This document shows, piece by piece, positions 26,055 to 35,795 of a stretch of 64,000 nucleotides of DNA. The translations under genes and the position numbers were made by a program. The notes beneath the pieces are model-generated. The model did no database searches. It was not told where the DNA came from and saw only the letters and a list, made by a program, of their open reading frames with translations. This stretch comes from Photobacterium marinum (GTDB lineage: Bacteria; Pseudomonadota; Gammaproteobacteria; Enterobacterales; Vibrionaceae), in assembly GCF_000331515.1 (NCBI RefSeq), contig NZ_AMZO01000002.1, forward strand, positions 248,001-312,000, given 5' to 3'. The first letter of the stretch is position 1, and every line of letters starts with the position of its first letter.

Positions 26055-26380
26055 GCGTTTTTTCTCCCTGAAATAATTAAAAAAGGAGCCATTAGGCTCC
26101 TTTTTTAGATCTTTTTACCTCTCTTTAGCTTTTCCCTTCTGATTTTATCTGAAACCTGAATCTGTTCTCTCGTCAAAAATGTGATGAGTTGGTATTGTTG
26201 CGCGCTTAATTTCAATGACTTGTTTTTCTTTCTTTTTAGTGGTTTGTTGGATTTTTGTGCGATTTTATTGGCTACACTATTACCTTATGGGTATATCCTG
26301 CTTTCGGGTGATGATGGTAAGCCAAAGAGGAATTTGCGCTTCAAATCCAAAGCATAATGAATAATAAATTGAGGGTTAGT
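26055..26380. other. Intergenic region before the RND efflux operon
   Basis: This gap holds the fumarase terminator (26079-26107) and an AT-rich upstream region for the efflux operon. GGCTACACTATTACC near 26268-26282 contains a -10-like TACACT without a good -35. No regulator gene or clear operator is present. Confidence 0.4.
26079..26107 (+). terminator. Rho-independent terminator after fumarase gene
   Basis: AAGGAGCC-ATTA-GGCTCCTT with A-run before and six T after; effective mainly on the plus strand. Confidence 0.92.
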
Positions 26381-27415
26381 ATGGGACGAGCGCTATTAGC
26401 CACGGCAATCGCCGGCTTGCTCCTGTCAGGGTGTGGCGATAAGCAAAAAGCAATACCGGAACCGGATTCAAGACCGGTGAAACTTCAGGCCGTATCGGTC
26501 GGAAATAATGATACTTTTCGTACTTTTCCGGCGACAGTGGAAGCCGGAGATAAAGCCGTACTGGCATTTAGGGTTTCCGGATTATTGGAAACTGTGGATG
26601 TGAATCCGGGGCAGCGGGTGACACAGGGTCAGAAACTGGCCAGCCTGAAAACGGATGAGCTTGAGTTACTGGTTGAGCAGGCTCAGGCGAATTATTCTTT
26701 GGCTTATGTTCAGTTCAAGCGAAATACCGAATTGCGCAAAACCAACGTGGTCTCTGAGCTGGATTATGACCAGTCTAAAGCGGCACTGAATCAGGCTAAG
26801 GCGGCCCTGGATAAAGCGAAAGCCAACCTAAGGTATGCCACTCTGCTAGCACCTTATGACGGTAACCTTTCTCTCTCTTTGGTTGAAAATTATGAATATG
26901 TCGCGGCAAAAGAGCCAGTTATGCATATTCAGAGTGAAGGACTGATTAATGTTACTTTCCAGTTACCCGAGCAGCTTCTTGCCCGTTATCAGGGCAAATA
27001 TGATCCTCGTCCGATAGTCAGTTTTGACACTATTGCTGACAAAAGCTTTGATGCTCAGTTTAAGGAAATTGATACCGAAGCCGACGCTAAAACATCCAGC
27101 TATAAAGTGACTCTGTCTATGGCTCGTCCGGAAGGTTATAACCTGCTACCCGGAATGGCCGGACAGGTTCGTATCGCTATCCCTCGCGGAACTTCTGGTG
27201 GTGTGCCTGAACGCGCCATTATTCGTGAAGGTGAAGATACTTATGTCTGGCGTGTTGATGAGCAGGGTAATGTTCATAAAGTCAAAGTTGTTCTGGATGA
27301 TAACCGACGTGTTGTTGAAGGCCTGAATGACGGGGATTCAATTGCGACATCCGGAGTCGGTGAGCTTCAGGAAGGGCAAAAAGTCCGGGCATGGGTTAAG
27401 GAGCGGGGATTATAA
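26381..27415 (+). CDS. RND efflux periplasmic adaptor lipoprotein 1
   Basis: This membrane-fusion protein links an inner-membrane RND pump to an outer-membrane channel. The 344-residue protein has a lipoprotein signal (LLLSGC, Cys18), a barrel-sandwich lipoyl half (AFRVSGLLETVDVNPGQRVTQGQ), an alpha-hairpin rich in heptads (about 95-150), the returning half LRYATLLAPYDG, and the beta-barrel (LLPGMAGQVRIAIP). I start at the ATG at 26381 because GAGGG lies six bases before it; an earlier ATG at 26357 has no RBS. It is first in a three-gene operon with a second adaptor and the pump. Confidence 0.9.
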   Translation: MGRALLATAIAGLLLSGCGDKQKAIPEPDSRPVKLQAVSVGNNDTFRTFPATVEAGDKAVLAFRVSGLLETVDVNPGQRVTQGQKLASLKTDELELLVEQAQANYSLAYVQFKRNTELRKTNVVSELDYDQSKAALNQAKAALDKAKANLRYATLLAPYDGNLSLSLVENYEYVAAKEPVMHIQSEGLINVTFQLPEQLLARYQGKYDPRPIVSFDTIADKSFDAQFKEIDTEADAKTSSYKVTLSMARPEGYNLLPGMAGQVRIAIPRGTSGGVPERAIIREGEDTYVWRVDEQGNVHKVKVVLDDNRRVVEGLNDGDSIATSGVGELQEGQKVRAWVKERGL

Positions 27416-27416
27416 G

Positions 27417-28502
27417 ATGAAGAAATTCTACATAGCCCCGGTGTTGTTGGGGATGTTGCTGAGTCTTCAGGGTTGTGAAAAAAAGGCTGTTGAGCCGAGG
27501 GAGATTGTTGCTTCGGTTAGTGTCGCAACTGTTGATATGGCTGAAAGTGCGCCTAAACTGACCTTTCCTGCCGTTGCTGCGGCGGCGGATAAGTCGAGCC
27601 TATCATTCCGTATTCCCGGAGAAGTGACCAATATTTATGTAAGCCCCAGCGATAGAGTGAAAAAAGGCCAGTTACTTGCTCGCTTGGATCCGACCGATTA
27701 CAAGCTTGAGGTTGATGATGCTCAGGCAAAATTCAATGTAACAGACAGCCAGTACCGCCGTTCGGCCAAGCTTGTAGAGCAGGGCTTCCTGGCTCAGTCA
27801 CAGTTTGATGAGTTGAAAGCCCAGCGTCGCACTGCACTTGCAGAACTTAAGTTGGCAAAGTTGCGACTGACGTTTACTGAGTTGAAAGCACCAATTAATG
27901 GTGTCATTTCCCGTGTTCCGGTTGAGCAGTTTGAGAATGTACAGGTTGGGCAGGGAATCATGAACATCCATAGTACCGACATGGTCGATATTCTGATTCA
28001 GGCCCCGGATATGATCTATTCGCAGAGTACGGCATCTGATATTAAGGATTCCAGACCGGGTGCCAGAATTATTCTCAGTGATGGTGCTGAATATCGGGCT
28101 TTTCTTAAGGAATACACAACCGAGCCTGATCCTGAGTTAGGTTCATTCCTGGTAACCCTGACAATGCCAATGCCGAGACGTCAATTCATTCTGGACGGGA
28201 TGGCCGTTGAGGTAAAAGCGGATGCGCAAAAACTGAGAATTTACCGTTCAGGAGAGCTCGTTATTCCATTCGGTTCCGTGTTCAATGAGGATGGTGATTC
28301 ATTGTCAATGGAAGATAAATTCGTATGGGTTCTTAACAACGACAATACAGTAGCTAAGCGCAAAGTCATTACCGATAAAGTGGTGCCGAACGGTGTTAGG
28401 TTGATCGCCGGCCTTGAAGAAGGGGAAGTGATTGTGACTGAAGGCGGAAACCGTCTGCGTGAAGGACAAACGGTGAAAGTTGTAACTAAGGAGGCTGAAT
28501 AA
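27417..28502 (+). CDS. RND efflux periplasmic adaptor lipoprotein 2
   Basis: This second adaptor, 361 residues, starts one base after the stop of the first. It has a lipobox LSLQGC (Cys20), the lipoyl halves SFRIPGEVTNIYVSPSDRVKKGQ and LTFTELKAPINGVIS, a shorter helical hairpin (about 105-150), and the barrel with FILDGMAVEVKAD. It is clearly homologous to but distinct from adaptor 1. Operons with two different adaptors and one pump are known (TriABC in Pseudomonas aeruginosa; VexIJK in Vibrio cholerae), where both are needed. RBS GCGGGG precedes the start. Confidence 0.9.
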   Translation: MKKFYIAPVLLGMLLSLQGCEKKAVEPREIVASVSVATVDMAESAPKLTFPAVAAAADKSSLSFRIPGEVTNIYVSPSDRVKKGQLLARLDPTDYKLEVDDAQAKFNVTDSQYRRSAKLVEQGFLAQSQFDELKAQRRTALAELKLAKLRLTFTELKAPINGVISRVPVEQFENVQVGQGIMNIHSTDMVDILIQAPDMIYSQSTASDIKDSRPGARIILSDGAEYRAFLKEYTTEPDPELGSFLVTLTMPMPRRQFILDGMAVEVKADAQKLRIYRSGELVIPFGSVFNEDGDSLSMEDKFVWVLNNDNTVAKRKVITDKVVPNGVRLIAGLEEGEVIVTEGGNRLREGQTVKVVTKEAE

Positions 28503-28503
28503 G

Positions 28504-31500
28504 ATGAAACAGGATATTGCAGCCTACTTTATAAAGAATAAGGTTATCAGCTGGATGACCACACTGATCTTCCTGATCGGCGGTACGATGGCTTTCTTTG
28601 GTCTGGGGCGTCTGGAAGATCCGGCATTTACGATTAAAGATGCCATGGTAGTAACAGCTTATCCCGGTGCAACGCCGTTGCAGGTGGAAGAAGAAGTTAC
28701 GTATCCGATTGAGAAAGAAATCCAACAGTTGTCTTATGTGGATGAAGTGAATTCCATTTCCAGCCGTGGTTTGTCTCAGATCACTGTGACCATGAAGAAT
28801 AACTACGGTCCGGATGATTTGCCACAGATTTGGGATGAATTACGACGTAAGGTTAATGACCTCAAACCAAGTTTGTCGCCGGGCGTTCAGGAACCCCAGG
28901 TTATTGATGATTTCGGTGATGTGTTTGGCGTTTTGTTGGCAATTACTGGTGACGGTTACAGCTACCGGGAGCTGAGTGATTACGTTGACTATCTACGTCG
29001 TGAACTGGAACTGGTTGACGGTGTCGGTAAGGTTTCGGTAACCGGTACTCAGCAGGAGCAGGTATTTATTGAAATCTCTATGCAGCGCCTGAGCTCCTTG
29101 GGGATTTCACCGGATACCATCTACAACACCTTGCAAACCCAGAATTTGGTGACCAGTGCCGGTGCGGTACGAATCGGTAATGAATACATTCGGGTTCATC
29201 CGACAGGTGAGTTCAAAGATGTTGATGAACTTGGCAATCTGATCATTACAGAAAGCGGTGCCGAAGGCCTGATTTACCTGCGTGATGTGGCTGAAATTAA
29301 GCGCGGCTTTAAAGAAATTCCGTCTAATTTGGTTAGCTATAACGGTAAGCGTGCGCTGAATGTCGGTATTTCGTTTGTATCAGGTGTCAACGTTGTTGAA
29401 GTCGGTAAGCGTGTTGACCGCCGCTTAGCTGAGCTGAAAGAGCAACAGCCGGTCGGCATTGATATCGGTGCAGTTTACAGTCAGCCGACAGAAGTAGATA
29501 AATCAGTTAGTGGTTTCGTGGTCAGCCTGGGGCAGGCGGTAGCGATTGTTATCATCGTGCTGCTGTTCTTCATGGGTCTGCGTTCAGGCGTATTGATTGG
29601 TCTGATTCTGCTACTGACCGTGTTGGGTACTTTCGTCTTCATGCAATGGCTGGCGATAGATCTTCAGCGGATCTCGCTCGGTGCACTGGTTATAGCCCTC
29701 GGCATGTTGGTGGATAATGCTATTGTGGTTGTCGAAGGTGTGCTGATAGGGATGCAGAAGGGGCGGACCCGGATGCAGGCGGCGTCTGACATTGTTACCC
29801 AGACCAAGTGGCCCCTGCTTGGCGCAACTGTGATTGCCGTAATGGCCTTTGCGCCGATTGGCCTTTCACAGGACTCTACCGGTGAATACTGTCGAACCCT
29901 GTTTACAGTACTACTGGTTTCTCTGATGCTGAGTTGGTTCACCGCGATTTCATTGACGCCGTTCTTTGCGGATCTTTTCTTCAAGAAAGCCAAAGTTGGC
30001 GGCAGTGATGCCGACGCAGATCCTTATGCTGGCAAGCTTTTTGTCATGTATAAGGCATTTCTTGAATTCTGCATGCGTCGTGCATGGCTGACAGTGATTG
30101 TGCTGCTTGTCATGTTGGGAGCCAGCTTGTTTGGTTTTACTCAACTGAAACAGTCGTTCTTCCCGGCTTCGACCACGCCAATGTTTATGGTGGATATCTG
30201 GTTGCCGGAAGGTACGGATATTCGGGCGACCAATGATACCCTGAGTGAACTTGAGGGGGCGATCAACAATAATGAGAATGTCACCTATGTCAGCACTAGT
30301 GCCGGTAAAGGCTCACAACGCTTTATGCTGACCTATTCACCGGAGAAGAGCTACTCCTCGTATGGTGAATTGATTATCCGGGTTAAATCGTTTGAAGACG
30401 TAATACCGGTTATGACAGATCTCAGCCAGATGCTTGATATGCAGCATCCTGAGCTTGAGTACAAACTGAAGCAAATCATGCTAGGTCCGTCATCCGGCGC
30501 CAAAATTGAAGCTCGTTTGGTCGGTCCGGATCCGACTGTACTGCGTAGCCTTGCTAAGCAGGTTGTCGATATCATGAATGCGGATCCCGGTGCATTCAAT
30601 ATTCGTCACGACTGGCGTGAAAGAAACAAAGTGCTGGAACCAATCTTCAATGAGAGCCAGGCTCGTCGTTACGGTATAACCAAGAAAGATGTGGATGATT
30701 TATTGCAGATGTCTTTCTCTGGCCTGACCGTGGGACTGTATCGTGACGGTACTAACCTGATGCCGATTGTGGCACGTTTGCCGGAAGAAGAACGGGTAGA
30801 TGTTACCACTATGGAAGGCATGAAGATCTGGAGTCCGGCAATTGCTGGTTATGTTCCGTTGCAACAGGTACTTCAGGGCGTGAATATTCAGTGGGAAGAC
30901 CCGTTGATTGCACGTAAGAACCGTAAACGGATGCTGACTGTCATGGCTGATCCAAACCCGTTGGGTGAGGAGACTGCTGCGACGGTACAGGGACGAATTC
31001 AGTCTCAAATTGAAGCGATTGACTTCCCTCCCGGTTACTCGCTGGAGTGGGGCGGTGAGTATGAATCTTCTGCTGATGCGAAGGCTTCTCTGTTCCAGAC
31101 TATGCCGATGGGTTACCTGTTCATGTTCCTGATCACCATCTTCCTGTTCAATAAAGTGAAGGAAGCACTGATTGTCTGGGCGACAGTGCCGTTAGCGGTG
31201 ATCGGGGTGACAACAGGTCTGTTGCTGCTGAATACTCCGTTTGGCTTCATGGCCCTACTTGGTTTCCTCAGTCTGTCAGGGATGTTGGTTAAGAACGGTA
31301 TTGTACTGTTGGATCAGATTGAAATTGAAATCAGCAGTGGTAAGGACAAGTACCTAGCTGTGGTTGATGCGGCAGTCAGCCGTGTTCGTCCTGTGTGTAT
31401 GGCGGCGGTGACCACAATCCTGGGGATGATCCCGCTGCTGCCGGATGTGTTCTTTAAGCCAATGGCGGTAACCATTATGTTCGGTCTGGGCTTCGCAACC

Positions 31501-31572
31501 GTCCTGACTTTGATTGTGGTTCCAGTGTTGTATCGCCTGTTCCATTCCGTAGCGTTACCTGCTGAAAGCTAA
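28504..31572 (+). CDS. RND-family efflux pump, inner-membrane subunit
   Basis: This 1022-residue proton-driven RND transporter has about twelve membrane helices, two large periplasmic loops and internal duplication. Helix 4 carries GMLVDNAIVVVEGV: the first aspartate of the usual DD proton-relay pair is kept and the second is Asn, a variant common in the two-adaptor RND group. The end of helix 10/11 has GMLVKNGIVLLDQIE. It overlaps nothing and starts one base after adaptor 2, so the three genes are one operon, with no outer-membrane channel gene here; TolC presumably serves. Substrate unknown. Confidence 0.93.
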   Translation: MKQDIAAYFIKNKVISWMTTLIFLIGGTMAFFGLGRLEDPAFTIKDAMVVTAYPGATPLQVEEEVTYPIEKEIQQLSYVDEVNSISSRGLSQITVTMKNNYGPDDLPQIWDELRRKVNDLKPSLSPGVQEPQVIDDFGDVFGVLLAITGDGYSYRELSDYVDYLRRELELVDGVGKVSVTGTQQEQVFIEISMQRLSSLGISPDTIYNTLQTQNLVTSAGAVRIGNEYIRVHPTGEFKDVDELGNLIITESGAEGLIYLRDVAEIKRGFKEIPSNLVSYNGKRALNVGISFVSGVNVVEVGKRVDRRLAELKEQQPVGIDIGAVYSQPTEVDKSVSGFVVSLGQAVAIVIIVLLFFMGLRSGVLIGLILLLTVLGTFVFMQWLAIDLQRISLGALVIALGMLVDNAIVVVEGVLIGMQKGRTRMQAASDIVTQTKWPLLGATVIAVMAFAPIGLSQDSTGEYCRTLFTVLLVSLMLSWFTAISLTPFFADLFFKKAKVGGSDADADPYAGKLFVMYKAFLEFCMRRAWLTVIVLLVMLGASLFGFTQLKQSFFPASTTPMFMVDIWLPEGTDIRATNDTLSELEGAINNNENVTYVSTSAGKGSQRFMLTYSPEKSYSSYGELIIRVKSFEDVIPVMTDLSQMLDMQHPELEYKLKQIMLGPSSGAKIEARLVGPDPTVLRSLAKQVVDIMNADPGAFNIRHDWRERNKVLEPIFNESQARRYGITKKDVDDLLQMSFSGLTVGLYRDGTNLMPIVARLPEEERVDVTTMEGMKIWSPAIAGYVPLQQVLQGVNIQWEDPLIARKNRKRMLTVMADPNPLGEETAATVQGRIQSQIEAIDFPPGYSLEWGGEYESSADAKASLFQTMPMGYLFMFLITIFLFNKVKEALIVWATVPLAVIGVTTGLLLLNTPFGFMALLGFLSLSGMLVKNGIVLLDQIEIEISSGKDKYLAVVDAAVSRVRPVCMAAVTTILGMIPLLPDVFFKPMAVTIMFGLGFATVLTLIVVPVLYRLFHSVALPAES

Positions 31573-31594
31573 GGCTGACAAGCAATATACAACT

Positions 31595-31626
31595 AAAAAG
31601 GGCTCCCATTTCGGGAGCCCTTTTTT
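31595..31626 (+). terminator. Rho-independent terminator of RND operon
   Basis: A 10-base stem AAGGGCTCCC / GGGAGCCCTT with loop ATTTC is followed by T residues. On the minus strand the A-run gives TTTT too, so it may also end pyrC. Confidence 0.92.
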
Positions 31627-31651
31627 AATGAGTAAAGAAACTGAGGCAGTC

Positions 31652-32683
31652 TTATTTAATCACTTTCCACTGAATTTGCTCACCTGCACGAATTGGCACA
31701 ACGACGTCGCTGCCGAAAGCCATGGTTTCCGGTACGGTCCAGCTTTCTTTGGTTAGAGTGATGGTGTCAGTGTTACGCGGCAGGCCGTAGAAGTCCGGGC
31801 CGTTGAAGCTGGCAAAAGCTTCCAGTTTATCCAGTGCGCCGACTTGCTCGAAAACTTCTGTATACAGCTCGATAGCGGCATGTGCTGTGTAAGAGCCAGC
31901 ACAGCCACAGGCAGATTCTTTACGGCCTTGGGCATGTGGAGCCGAGTCTGTACCCAGGAAGAATTTAGCACTACCACTTGTTGCAGCTTCGATTAATGCC
32001 TGTTGGTGCGTATTACGCTTAAGGATTGGCAGACAGTAGAAGTGAGGGCGGATGCCGCCTACCAGCATGTGGTTGCGGTTGAATAGCAGGTGGTGAGCCG
32101 TAATGGTGGCTGCCACATTCGGTCCGGCATTGCGAACAAACTCAACCGCCTCTTTGGTTGTGATGTGCTCTACGACAATTTTCAGGTTGGGCATCTTCTC
32201 TACGATTGGGCTCAACACTGTATCCAGGAAGGTTTTTTCACGGTCAAAGATGTCTACATCGTGGGTGGTGACTTCGCCGTGGATCAGCAGAGGCATGCCG
32301 ACTTCTTCCATGGTTGCCAGGGTTGGCAAAATTTTGTCTATAGAGGTAACGCCGGAATCAGAGTTTGTAGTGGCACCGGCAGGGTAGAGTTTGGCAGCGT
32401 AGATATGTCCGGTTGCTTTGGCTTTGCGAATTTCTTCAGGAGAGGTGTTGTCGGTGAGGTAGAGAGTCATTAAAGGAGAGAAATTGCCTTGAGGTTTTTC
32501 GGCAAGGATACGATCGCGGTAGGAAAGAGCTGCTTCAGTATCGGTAACCGGTGGAACCAGGTTCGGCATTATGATTGCTCGTCCCATATACTGACTGATG
32601 TCGCGAACCGTATCTTTTAACACTTCGCCATCACGCAAATGTGAGTGCCAGTCATCAGGGCGTGTGATTGTAATCGTCGTCAT
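31652..32683 (-). CDS. pyrC: PyrC, dihydroorotase
   Basis: PyrC cyclises N-carbamoyl-L-aspartate to dihydroorotate in pyrimidine synthesis. The 343-residue class II enzyme has zinc ligands in [12 protein letters not shown] (His13, His15 region), the carbamylated lysine in [11 protein letters not shown], histidines in LLIHGEV and VVEHITT, and the catalytic aspartate in LGTDSAPH. I start at the ATG at 32683 because the family begins [13 protein letters not shown]; a short extension to 32698 is also open but would add only five residues. It appears monocistronic. Confidence 0.95.
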   Translation of the reverse strand: MTTITITRPDDWHSHLRDGEVLKDTVRDISQYMGRAIIMPNLVPPVTDTEAALSYRDRILAEKPQGNFSPLMTLYLTDNTSPEEIRKAKATGHIYAAKLYPAGATTNSDSGVTSIDKILPTLATMEEVGMPLLIHGEVTTHDVDIFDREKTFLDTVLSPIVEKMPNLKIVVEHITTKEAVEFVRNAGPNVAATITAHHLLFNRNHMLVGGIRPHFYCLPILKRNTHQQALIEAATSGSAKFFLGTDSAPHAQGRKESACGCAGSYTAHAAIELYTEVFEQVGALDKLEAFASFNGPDFYGLPRNTDTITLTKESWTVPETMAFGSDVVVPIRAGEQIQWKVIK

Positions 32684-32854
32684 AGTGTTCCCTCCCAAAA
32701 AATTTGCCCGATTCTAAAAGCATATTTTTCGTAAGTAAAGGCTGATTTTCAAACAGTGTATCTGATTGATGTGAAATGGAGCAATCGTTTGCTGCTGTCA
32801 GACCGTTTTCTTTGGGCGAGTTATAAATATGAGGAATATAAGCTTGGGAGTCAT

Positions 32855-32886
32855 GAAAAAGCCCCGAGCTGTAAGGATCGGGGCTA
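32855..32886 (-). terminator. Rho-independent terminator of the chemoreceptor gene
   Basis: AGCCCCGA / TCGGGGCT (32860-32867 and 32878-32885) followed by TTTTT on the minus strand, 18 bases past the stop. Confidence 0.88.
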
Positions 32887-32902
32887 TTGGAATTATCTGT
32901 TA

Positions 32903-34906
32903 TTACAGTTTGAAACGCAGAACTAAATCATTCTGCTGGTGGGCGAGGGTGTCGAGCTTAGCGCTGGCTTCGGCAACTTCTTCCATTGCGCTGTAGTTGG
33001 AATCGGCAATATGGCTGATGTCTTCAAGGCTGCGGGCAATAGACCCAGTGGTACTGCGCTGTTCTTCTGCTGCCTGAGCGATTTGTGAGCTCATCTGGCT
33101 GATTTCAAGAATGATAGCCTGGATTTCTTCCATCGCACTGTTGGCATCCGATGCCTGAGTAATGCTGTTTTCCATTTCGCTGACGCAACCCTGAATCACT
33201 GTCACTGCCTGTCCGGAGCTGGATTGCAGGCGTTGGATCATGCTTTCAATCTCAGCGGTGGAGTCGGTGGTTCGCTTGGCCAGTATCCGTACTTCATCGG
33301 CAACGACGGCAAAACCACGGCCCTGATCGCCGGCCCGAGCTGCTTCAATAGCTGCGTTTAGTGCCAGTAGGTTGGTCTGGTCGGCAATGTTGCGGATCAC
33401 ATCCAGGATAGAGCCAATGCTACTGCTCATCTCTTGCAGGTTTGAAACTGCATGGACAGATTCATCCAGCCGTTCGGATAATAGGTGCGCCGTGTTGATA
33501 TTTCGGCTCATGACTTCACGACCGGTATTGGATGCCTGCTCAACTTCGTTTACCCGCTCCATCGTATTTTGTGCACTGTGCGAGACATCAGTAACAGACT
33601 GTTCCATCTCTGTCATCGCCGTGGCAACGGACGCAGTTTGATGACGTTGTTCGTTCAGGCGGTGTTTTGCTTGTGATGTGGTGGACTGGTTTTCTTCCGC
33701 TACTGTGGTCAGTTCGCCTGAAGCCTGGCTCAGCTTACCCAGTACTTCCTGCAGGTTATCTGCCAGTGTATTGATATGGCGGTTTAACCGATCAAATTCT
33801 CTGAACTGGCTCAGCTCGCTACGTTTGGTCATATCGCCATCGGTCAGAGCTTCCAGTGTCAGCAGTGTTGACTGCAAGGGTTTGCGAACACTTTGTGCCA
33901 GGTACCAACCGATAAAGACGGCAAATAGAGTAACGATGACACCGATAAGAATGGCATTGCTCAGGCCACTGCTGTAAGCATTGTCAGCGTTGGCAATGGC
34001 TTCATCCATATGATTGTTAGCTTGGGTTCGGAAAGTGTCCAGCAGGTTGGTGGCTTGGTCGATTTCTGCCGCCAGGCGGGCAATATTGTCATAGAGCTTA
34101 TTGCGGGAGTCGACATAGCGGAAGTGAGCATCAAGTACACCGCCGGATTTTCCGATATCACGGGTGTATTGGTCGATGGATTTATCAAAAGTCGGTTTAA
34201 GCTCAGGAATCATTGAAGACAATGAGCGGTAGGCATTATTAAGGTGGTTTACAAAGCGTTTGTTATCTTTGACCGCTTTTTCGATAACCGCGATATCATC
34301 AGTTGCCAGTGCGTCGGAAGTGATCGTTTCAGTTTGACGCAATTTGACAAAGTAATTCTTGGCCATCATTTTGATCGAGATGCTGGTTTGATCTTCAACA
34401 TACTCTTTCATCCGCATATCCAGCTCTCCGTGAAGTTGCTGGAATCGGCGGGCAGATTTCAATCGTTCTTCCTGGGCTAGTAGTTGGGTGCGGTAATTGC
34501 TCATTGCCGATCGTGCTTCATTAAAGTAACGATCTTCCAAAGCAATGAGTTTATTCAGGTTTGAACTTAGGGCTGGATTGCCTTCGGCGGCATCGACAAG
34601 TTGGTTGAGGGCCTGATTAAACGTTTCGTGCGCTTTACCGAAGTTTCCTTCGTAGGCAGTCATGCGATCCGGGTTCTTGCTGGTCAGAAAATCTTTGAAG
34701 ATCTTATCAGCAGCCAGAAGCCGGACACTGGTTTGGTTAGATAAAGAGACCAGCGGAAGCGCGTCGACAGTGACCGTCTCGAGCTGGCGATAGATGCGGC
34801 TCGTTCCATCCAGCATCAGGTAAATTGTTGCGGCAAAAAGTAAAACCATCACCGCAAACCCAGTGTACATTCGTCGTATAACTGAGGTTTGTTTCGTTGT
34901 CTTCAT
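32903..34906 (-). CDS. Methyl-accepting chemotaxis protein
   Basis: This 667-residue transmembrane chemoreceptor has membrane helix 1 at about 15-37 and an all-helical periplasmic sensor of nearly 290 residues, larger than a four-helix bundle and suggestive of an HBM-type double bundle. Membrane helix 2 ([21 protein letters not shown]) follows, then HAMP and a long cytoplasmic coiled coil with the hairpin tip [29 protein letters not shown]. Methylation-type Glu/Gln pairs flank it. The ATG at 34906 is preferred because TAGGGA precedes it. A sigma-28 promoter about 170 bases upstream ties it to the flagellar regulon. Ligand unknown. Confidence 0.93.
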   Translation of the reverse strand: MKTTKQTSVIRRMYTGFAVMVLLFAATIYLMLDGTSRIYRQLETVTVDALPLVSLSNQTSVRLLAADKIFKDFLTSKNPDRMTAYEGNFGKAHETFNQALNQLVDAAEGNPALSSNLNKLIALEDRYFNEARSAMSNYRTQLLAQEERLKSARRFQQLHGELDMRMKEYVEDQTSISIKMMAKNYFVKLRQTETITSDALATDDIAVIEKAVKDNKRFVNHLNNAYRSLSSMIPELKPTFDKSIDQYTRDIGKSGGVLDAHFRYVDSRNKLYDNIARLAAEIDQATNLLDTFRTQANNHMDEAIANADNAYSSGLSNAILIGVIVTLFAVFIGWYLAQSVRKPLQSTLLTLEALTDGDMTKRSELSQFREFDRLNRHINTLADNLQEVLGKLSQASGELTTVAEENQSTTSQAKHRLNEQRHQTASVATAMTEMEQSVTDVSHSAQNTMERVNEVEQASNTGREVMSRNINTAHLLSERLDESVHAVSNLQEMSSSIGSILDVIRNIADQTNLLALNAAIEAARAGDQGRGFAVVADEVRILAKRTTDSTAEIESMIQRLQSSSGQAVTVIQGCVSEMENSITQASDANSAMEEIQAIILEISQMSSQIAQAAEEQRSTTGSIARSLEDISHIADSNYSAMEEVAEASAKLDTLAHQQNDLVLRFKL

Positions 34907-35078
34907 AATATCCCTAAATAACACCAGATGTGAGCGACAGCATTCTCACAGCAGTAGATTAATACGAAGCTATTATTATGTTCTTTGCTTTCGTACAAAT
35001 TGTGAGCATATGATTTTTTGCGAATAAAAAGTACAACAAAAAATGACAAATTCGACTCACTTATCACCTTGCTTATAG

Positions 35079-35105
35079 TTATCGGCACTCAGTGATAGCG
35101 CTTGA
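35079..35105 (-). promoter_or_regulatory. Sigma-28 (FliA) promoter of the chemoreceptor gene
   Basis: On the minus strand TCAAGCGC (35105-35098), 11 bases, then GCCGATAA (35086-35079). The -10 is a perfect match to the sigma-28 consensus GCCGATAA; the -35 matches the TAAAG part at four of five positions. The downstream gene is a chemoreceptor, the expected class of target. The leader would be about 165 bases. Confidence 0.75.
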
Positions 35106-35164
35106 TAATAAATGAACTCCATTCGCACATACTTTGACGTCCGCATCAAAAAAAAGGTTAACTT

Positions 35165-35218
35165 ATGAAATTTTCACTGGAAAAGTTGTTTAAAACGGTG
35201 TTCAATATTGCTCTGTAA
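35165..35218 (+). CDS. Possible 17-residue leader peptide upstream of hinT
   Basis: An ATG at 35165 is preceded by AAAAAAAAGG-TTAACTT, a good ribosome-binding site at seven bases. It opens a frame of 17 codons (MKFSLEKLFKTVFNIAL) ending at TAA 35216-35218. The peptide is amphipathic. It lies 66 bases upstream of hinT. It may be chance; no family is recognised. Confidence 0.25.
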   Translation: MKFSLEKLFKTVFNIAL

Positions 35219-35284
35219 TTCAGAGTGGCGCATACTCCTGACTTAGGGATACACCCTGGATTCAAGAACACAATGGAGCATGAA

Positions 35285-35635
35285 ATGGCAGAAGAAACTA
35301 TCTTCAGTAAAATTATTCGTAAAGAAATTCCTGCAGATATCCTGTACCAGGATGACCTGGTAACCGCATTTCGCGATATCAATCCTCGTGCGCCAAGCCA
35401 CATTTTGATCATTCCAAACAAGCTGCTACCTACTGTTAATGATGTAGAAGCCGAGGATGAAGCAATGATGGGGCGCCTGTTTACTGTTGCCCGCAAACTG
35501 GCAGAGAAAGAAGGAATTGCCGAAGACGGTTATCGTCTGATTGTTAACTGTAACCCGCATGGTGGCCAGGAAGTTTACCACTTGCACATGCATCTTCTTG
35601 GCGGCCGTCCGCTGGGGCCGATGCTAATCGGATAA
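35285..35635 (+). CDS. hinT: HinT, HIT-family purine nucleoside phosphoramidase
   Basis: HinT hydrolyses AMP-lysine and other adenosine phosphoramidates. The 116-residue protein has the histidine triad [11 protein letters not shown] near the C terminus (HxHxH) and the N-terminal [19 protein letters not shown] typical of HinT/YcfF. I start at the ATG at 35285 because GGAG lies five bases before it and the E. coli protein starts at the same place; the frame is open from 35225. It leads the hinT-lipoprotein-ycfL-lpoB-thiK run, the same gene order as in enteric bacteria except for an inserted lipoprotein gene. Confidence 0.94.
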   Translation: MAEETIFSKIIRKEIPADILYQDDLVTAFRDINPRAPSHILIIPNKLLPTVNDVEAEDEAMMGRLFTVARKLAEKEGIAEDGYRLIVNCNPHGGQEVYHLHMHLLGGRPLGPMLIG

Positions 35636-35795
35636 ACCAACAGGTTTGCTCTCCCGACGGGAACTATCGCTGTTTGGTCGGGTCTGAGTGAGTTGTGTTT
35701 TTCAGCTGGTTACAGGTGATTTCAGTTAACTTGTAGCCGTTGAGCTGAACCATGGCCACTCAGACTTTTTGTTTAGAAATTAGGTTATTAATACG

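Larger units (their letters stand above)
34907..35284. other. Divergent intergenic region between chemoreceptor and hinT
   Basis: This gap holds a sigma-28 promoter for the chemoreceptor (35079-35105, minus), a possible 17-codon leader ORF (35165-35218, plus), and the upstream region of hinT. The rest is AT-rich without recognised elements. Confidence 0.55.
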
